From positions 37,822 through 101,821 of the forward strand of contig CAYTFW010000003.1 in assembly GCA_964437145.1 (NCBI GenBank): a stretch of DNA of 64,000 nucleotides. The letters run 5' to 3'. This document shows positions 63,183 through 64,000 of the stretch, piece after piece. This DNA is from JAFAZJ01 sp964437145 (GTDB taxonomy: Bacteria; Pseudomonadota; Alphaproteobacteria; Reyranellales; Reyranellaceae). Each line of letters starts with the position of its first letter. Positions within the stretch are counted from its first letter, which is position 1. Made by a program: the position numbers and the translations under genes. The notes under the pieces were generated by a model. The model was not told the DNA's origin and ran no database searches. It saw only the letters and a program-made list of their open reading frames with translations.

Positions 63183-63944
63183 ATGGCGATGCAGCCACCG
63201 CTCAAGGTCTTCTGGCAGCCTGGTTGAACCAGCTGCCTGAGACTCAAGGAGTTTCTATCGGCCCGTGCGGTCGACTACGTATCCGTCAATGTGCTGGCTG
63301 AGCCCGAGGGTCTGGCCGAGTTGCAGGCCATGGGCGCCCGGTCGGTGCCGGTGCTGTCGCGCGGCAAGGACTACACTTACGCGCAGAGCCTGAAGGCGAT
63401 CGTCGACTTCGTCGGCCTGAACGAGAAGACGACGCCCGATCTGACGCCGGCGGAGCTGCACGCCAGGCTCGACAAGTTCATGGACGCGGCCATCGCGCTC
63501 CTGCCGCTGATGCCGGCCGATCGCTTGGACGTCCACGTCCCGGGCCGGCCGCGCAGCTACCGCCATCTGTCGTTCCACATGTTCCGGGTGGTGGCGGCGT
63601 TCCTCGACGCCATCGACGGCATCACCCTGGTGCAGGACGCCTTCCGCGAGGTGCCGGCCGACGACGCCACGATGGCATGGGTGGCCGACTACGGCGCCCA
63701 GGTGAAGCGGCGCCTCGACACGTGGTGGGTCAAGACCACGGACCGCGACGGCACCGGCACGCTCGACACCTATTACGGCCCGCAGAGCATGCACGACCTG
63801 TTCGAGCGCACGACCTGGCACTGCGGCCAGCACGTCCGGCAATGGATGATGCTGCTCGAACGCGAGGGCGTGACGATCACCCCACCGCTGGTCGCCGCCG
63901 ACTTCGCCAGGCTGCCGATGCCGCAGAACGTGTGGGACGGCTGA
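63183..63944 (+). CDS. Glutaredoxin-like/DinB fusion with in-frame TGA at redox centre (candidate selenoprotein)
   Basis: From the ATG at 63183 (GGAAGGAAA upstream) the frame reads PLKVFWQPG, then TGA (codon 15, 63225-63227), then TSCLRLKEFLSARAVDYVSVNV and on to a stop at 63942-63944. If TGA is read as one residue, the protein has 253 aa: a glutaredoxin-like domain (residues 5-85; RSVPVL carries the cis-Pro) and a DinB-like domain (95-250; SFHMF, WHCGQHVRQ). Relatives of this WQPGxTSC type carry Cys at the TGA position, forming CxxC; here it would be UxxC. A hairpin of bacterial-SECIS geometry follows. Alternatives: a nonsense mutation, a sequence error, or translation only from GTG 63291 giving the DinB part. 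Confidence 0.65.
63225..63255 (+). promoter_or_regulatory. SECIS-like hairpin after in-frame TGA
   Basis: TGA (63225-63227) is followed by 11 nt and then a 17-nt hairpin GAGACTC-AAG-GAGTTTC (63239-63255): seven base pairs including one G-U, with a 3-nt loop; GCC (63235-63237) and GGC (63260-63262) can extend it below an internal loop. The E. coli fdhF element has the same 11-nt spacing and 17-nt upper hairpin. The G near the loop start, favoured in bacterial models, is at the third loop position. Confidence 0.45.
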
Positions 63945-63947
63945 GTT

Positions 63948-64000
63948 CCTTCTCCCCGCGAAGGCGGGGAGAAGGTGCCGAGCGTCAGCGAGGCGGATGA
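63948..64000. repeat. Partial family D-like palindrome at window end
   Basis: CCTTCTCCCCGC-GAAG-GCGGGGAGAAGG (63948-63975) is a perfect 12-bp hairpin; the following TGCCGAGCGTCAGCGAGGCGGATGA resembles the inner part of the 6177-6310 element, so the matching right half probably lies beyond the window. In position it could act as a transcript end for the DinB fusion gene. Confidence 0.75.

Overview
The window is a 64 kb stretch of a G+C-rich (by eye about two thirds) bacterial chromosome, most likely from an alphaproteobacterium of the Rhodospirillales/Hyphomicrobiales/Reyranella kind. The signs are livGHMKF-type importers, two Bug/TctC-type periplasmic binding proteins, an isocitrate dehydrogenase with an extra C-terminal domain, DUF1272 and DUF2141 proteins, ccmH-ccmI, and dispersed palindromes of the sort common in that group. 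The genus cannot be fixed from this sequence alone. I found no rRNA, tRNA, CRISPR array, prophage or transposase. Coding density is high and no gene-free gap exceeds 300 bases.

Layout. 1-9927 is an acid-uptake and activation block on the plus strand: the 3' part of a long-chain acyl-CoA ligase, livG, livH, livM, a periplasmic binding protein, livF, a GlcG/DUF336 protein, a zinc metallopeptidase and a PaaK-like ligase. 10162-17831 holds a Bug-type receptor, an exported PCMT-like methyltransferase, a membrane spermidine-synthase-like protein, an exported alpha/beta hydrolase and an RhlE-type helicase. 18108-24953 holds murA (catalytic Cys replaced by Asp), a dinB-ogt pair, an exported hydrolase, a TauD-type dioxygenase and a large MscS-type channel. 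25026-29385 is a divergent hybrid histidine kinase and OmpR-type regulator pair. 29485-33122 holds acs and a three-gene membrane operon (DUF2141, unknown 7-TM protein, ABA4-like protein). 33140-33690 is a parDE toxin-antitoxin locus with a broken toxin. 33725-47467 is mixed housekeeping: an AlkX-type glycosylase, a CPBP protease, a methyltransferase, a MATE exporter, a second OmpR-type regulator, a formamidase-like hydrolase, ribA, icd with a divergent LysR regulator, an amidase and a DSBA-like isomerase. 47471-53164 contains leuCD, a GntR/UTRA regulator, a MetX-like hydrolase, a desaturase and an FMN-binding oxidase. 53269-64000 contains a second Bug receptor, ccmI-ccmH, a CitE-like lyase, lepA, a DevBCA/MacAB-like exporter operon and, at the edge, a glutaredoxin-DinB gene interrupted by TGA.

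The observation most worth following is at 63183-63944. An in-frame TGA stands exactly at the first position of the CxxC redox motif of a glutaredoxin-like domain fused to a DinB domain. The frame stays open for another 238 codons, and a 17-nt hairpin begins 11 nt after the TGA, the geometry of the E. coli selenocysteine insertion element. This fits a selenoprotein with a UxxC centre. Caution is needed because two other genes here also carry single in-frame stops (ccmI with TAG at an expected Gln, parE with TGA at a non-Cys position), so pseudogenes or sequence errors must be excluded.

Other notable signals are a tandem pair of about 89-nt palindromic elements with compensatory arm changes (9949-10144), at least four families of dispersed palindromes, and GTATCG repeats in front of both OmpR-type regulator loci.
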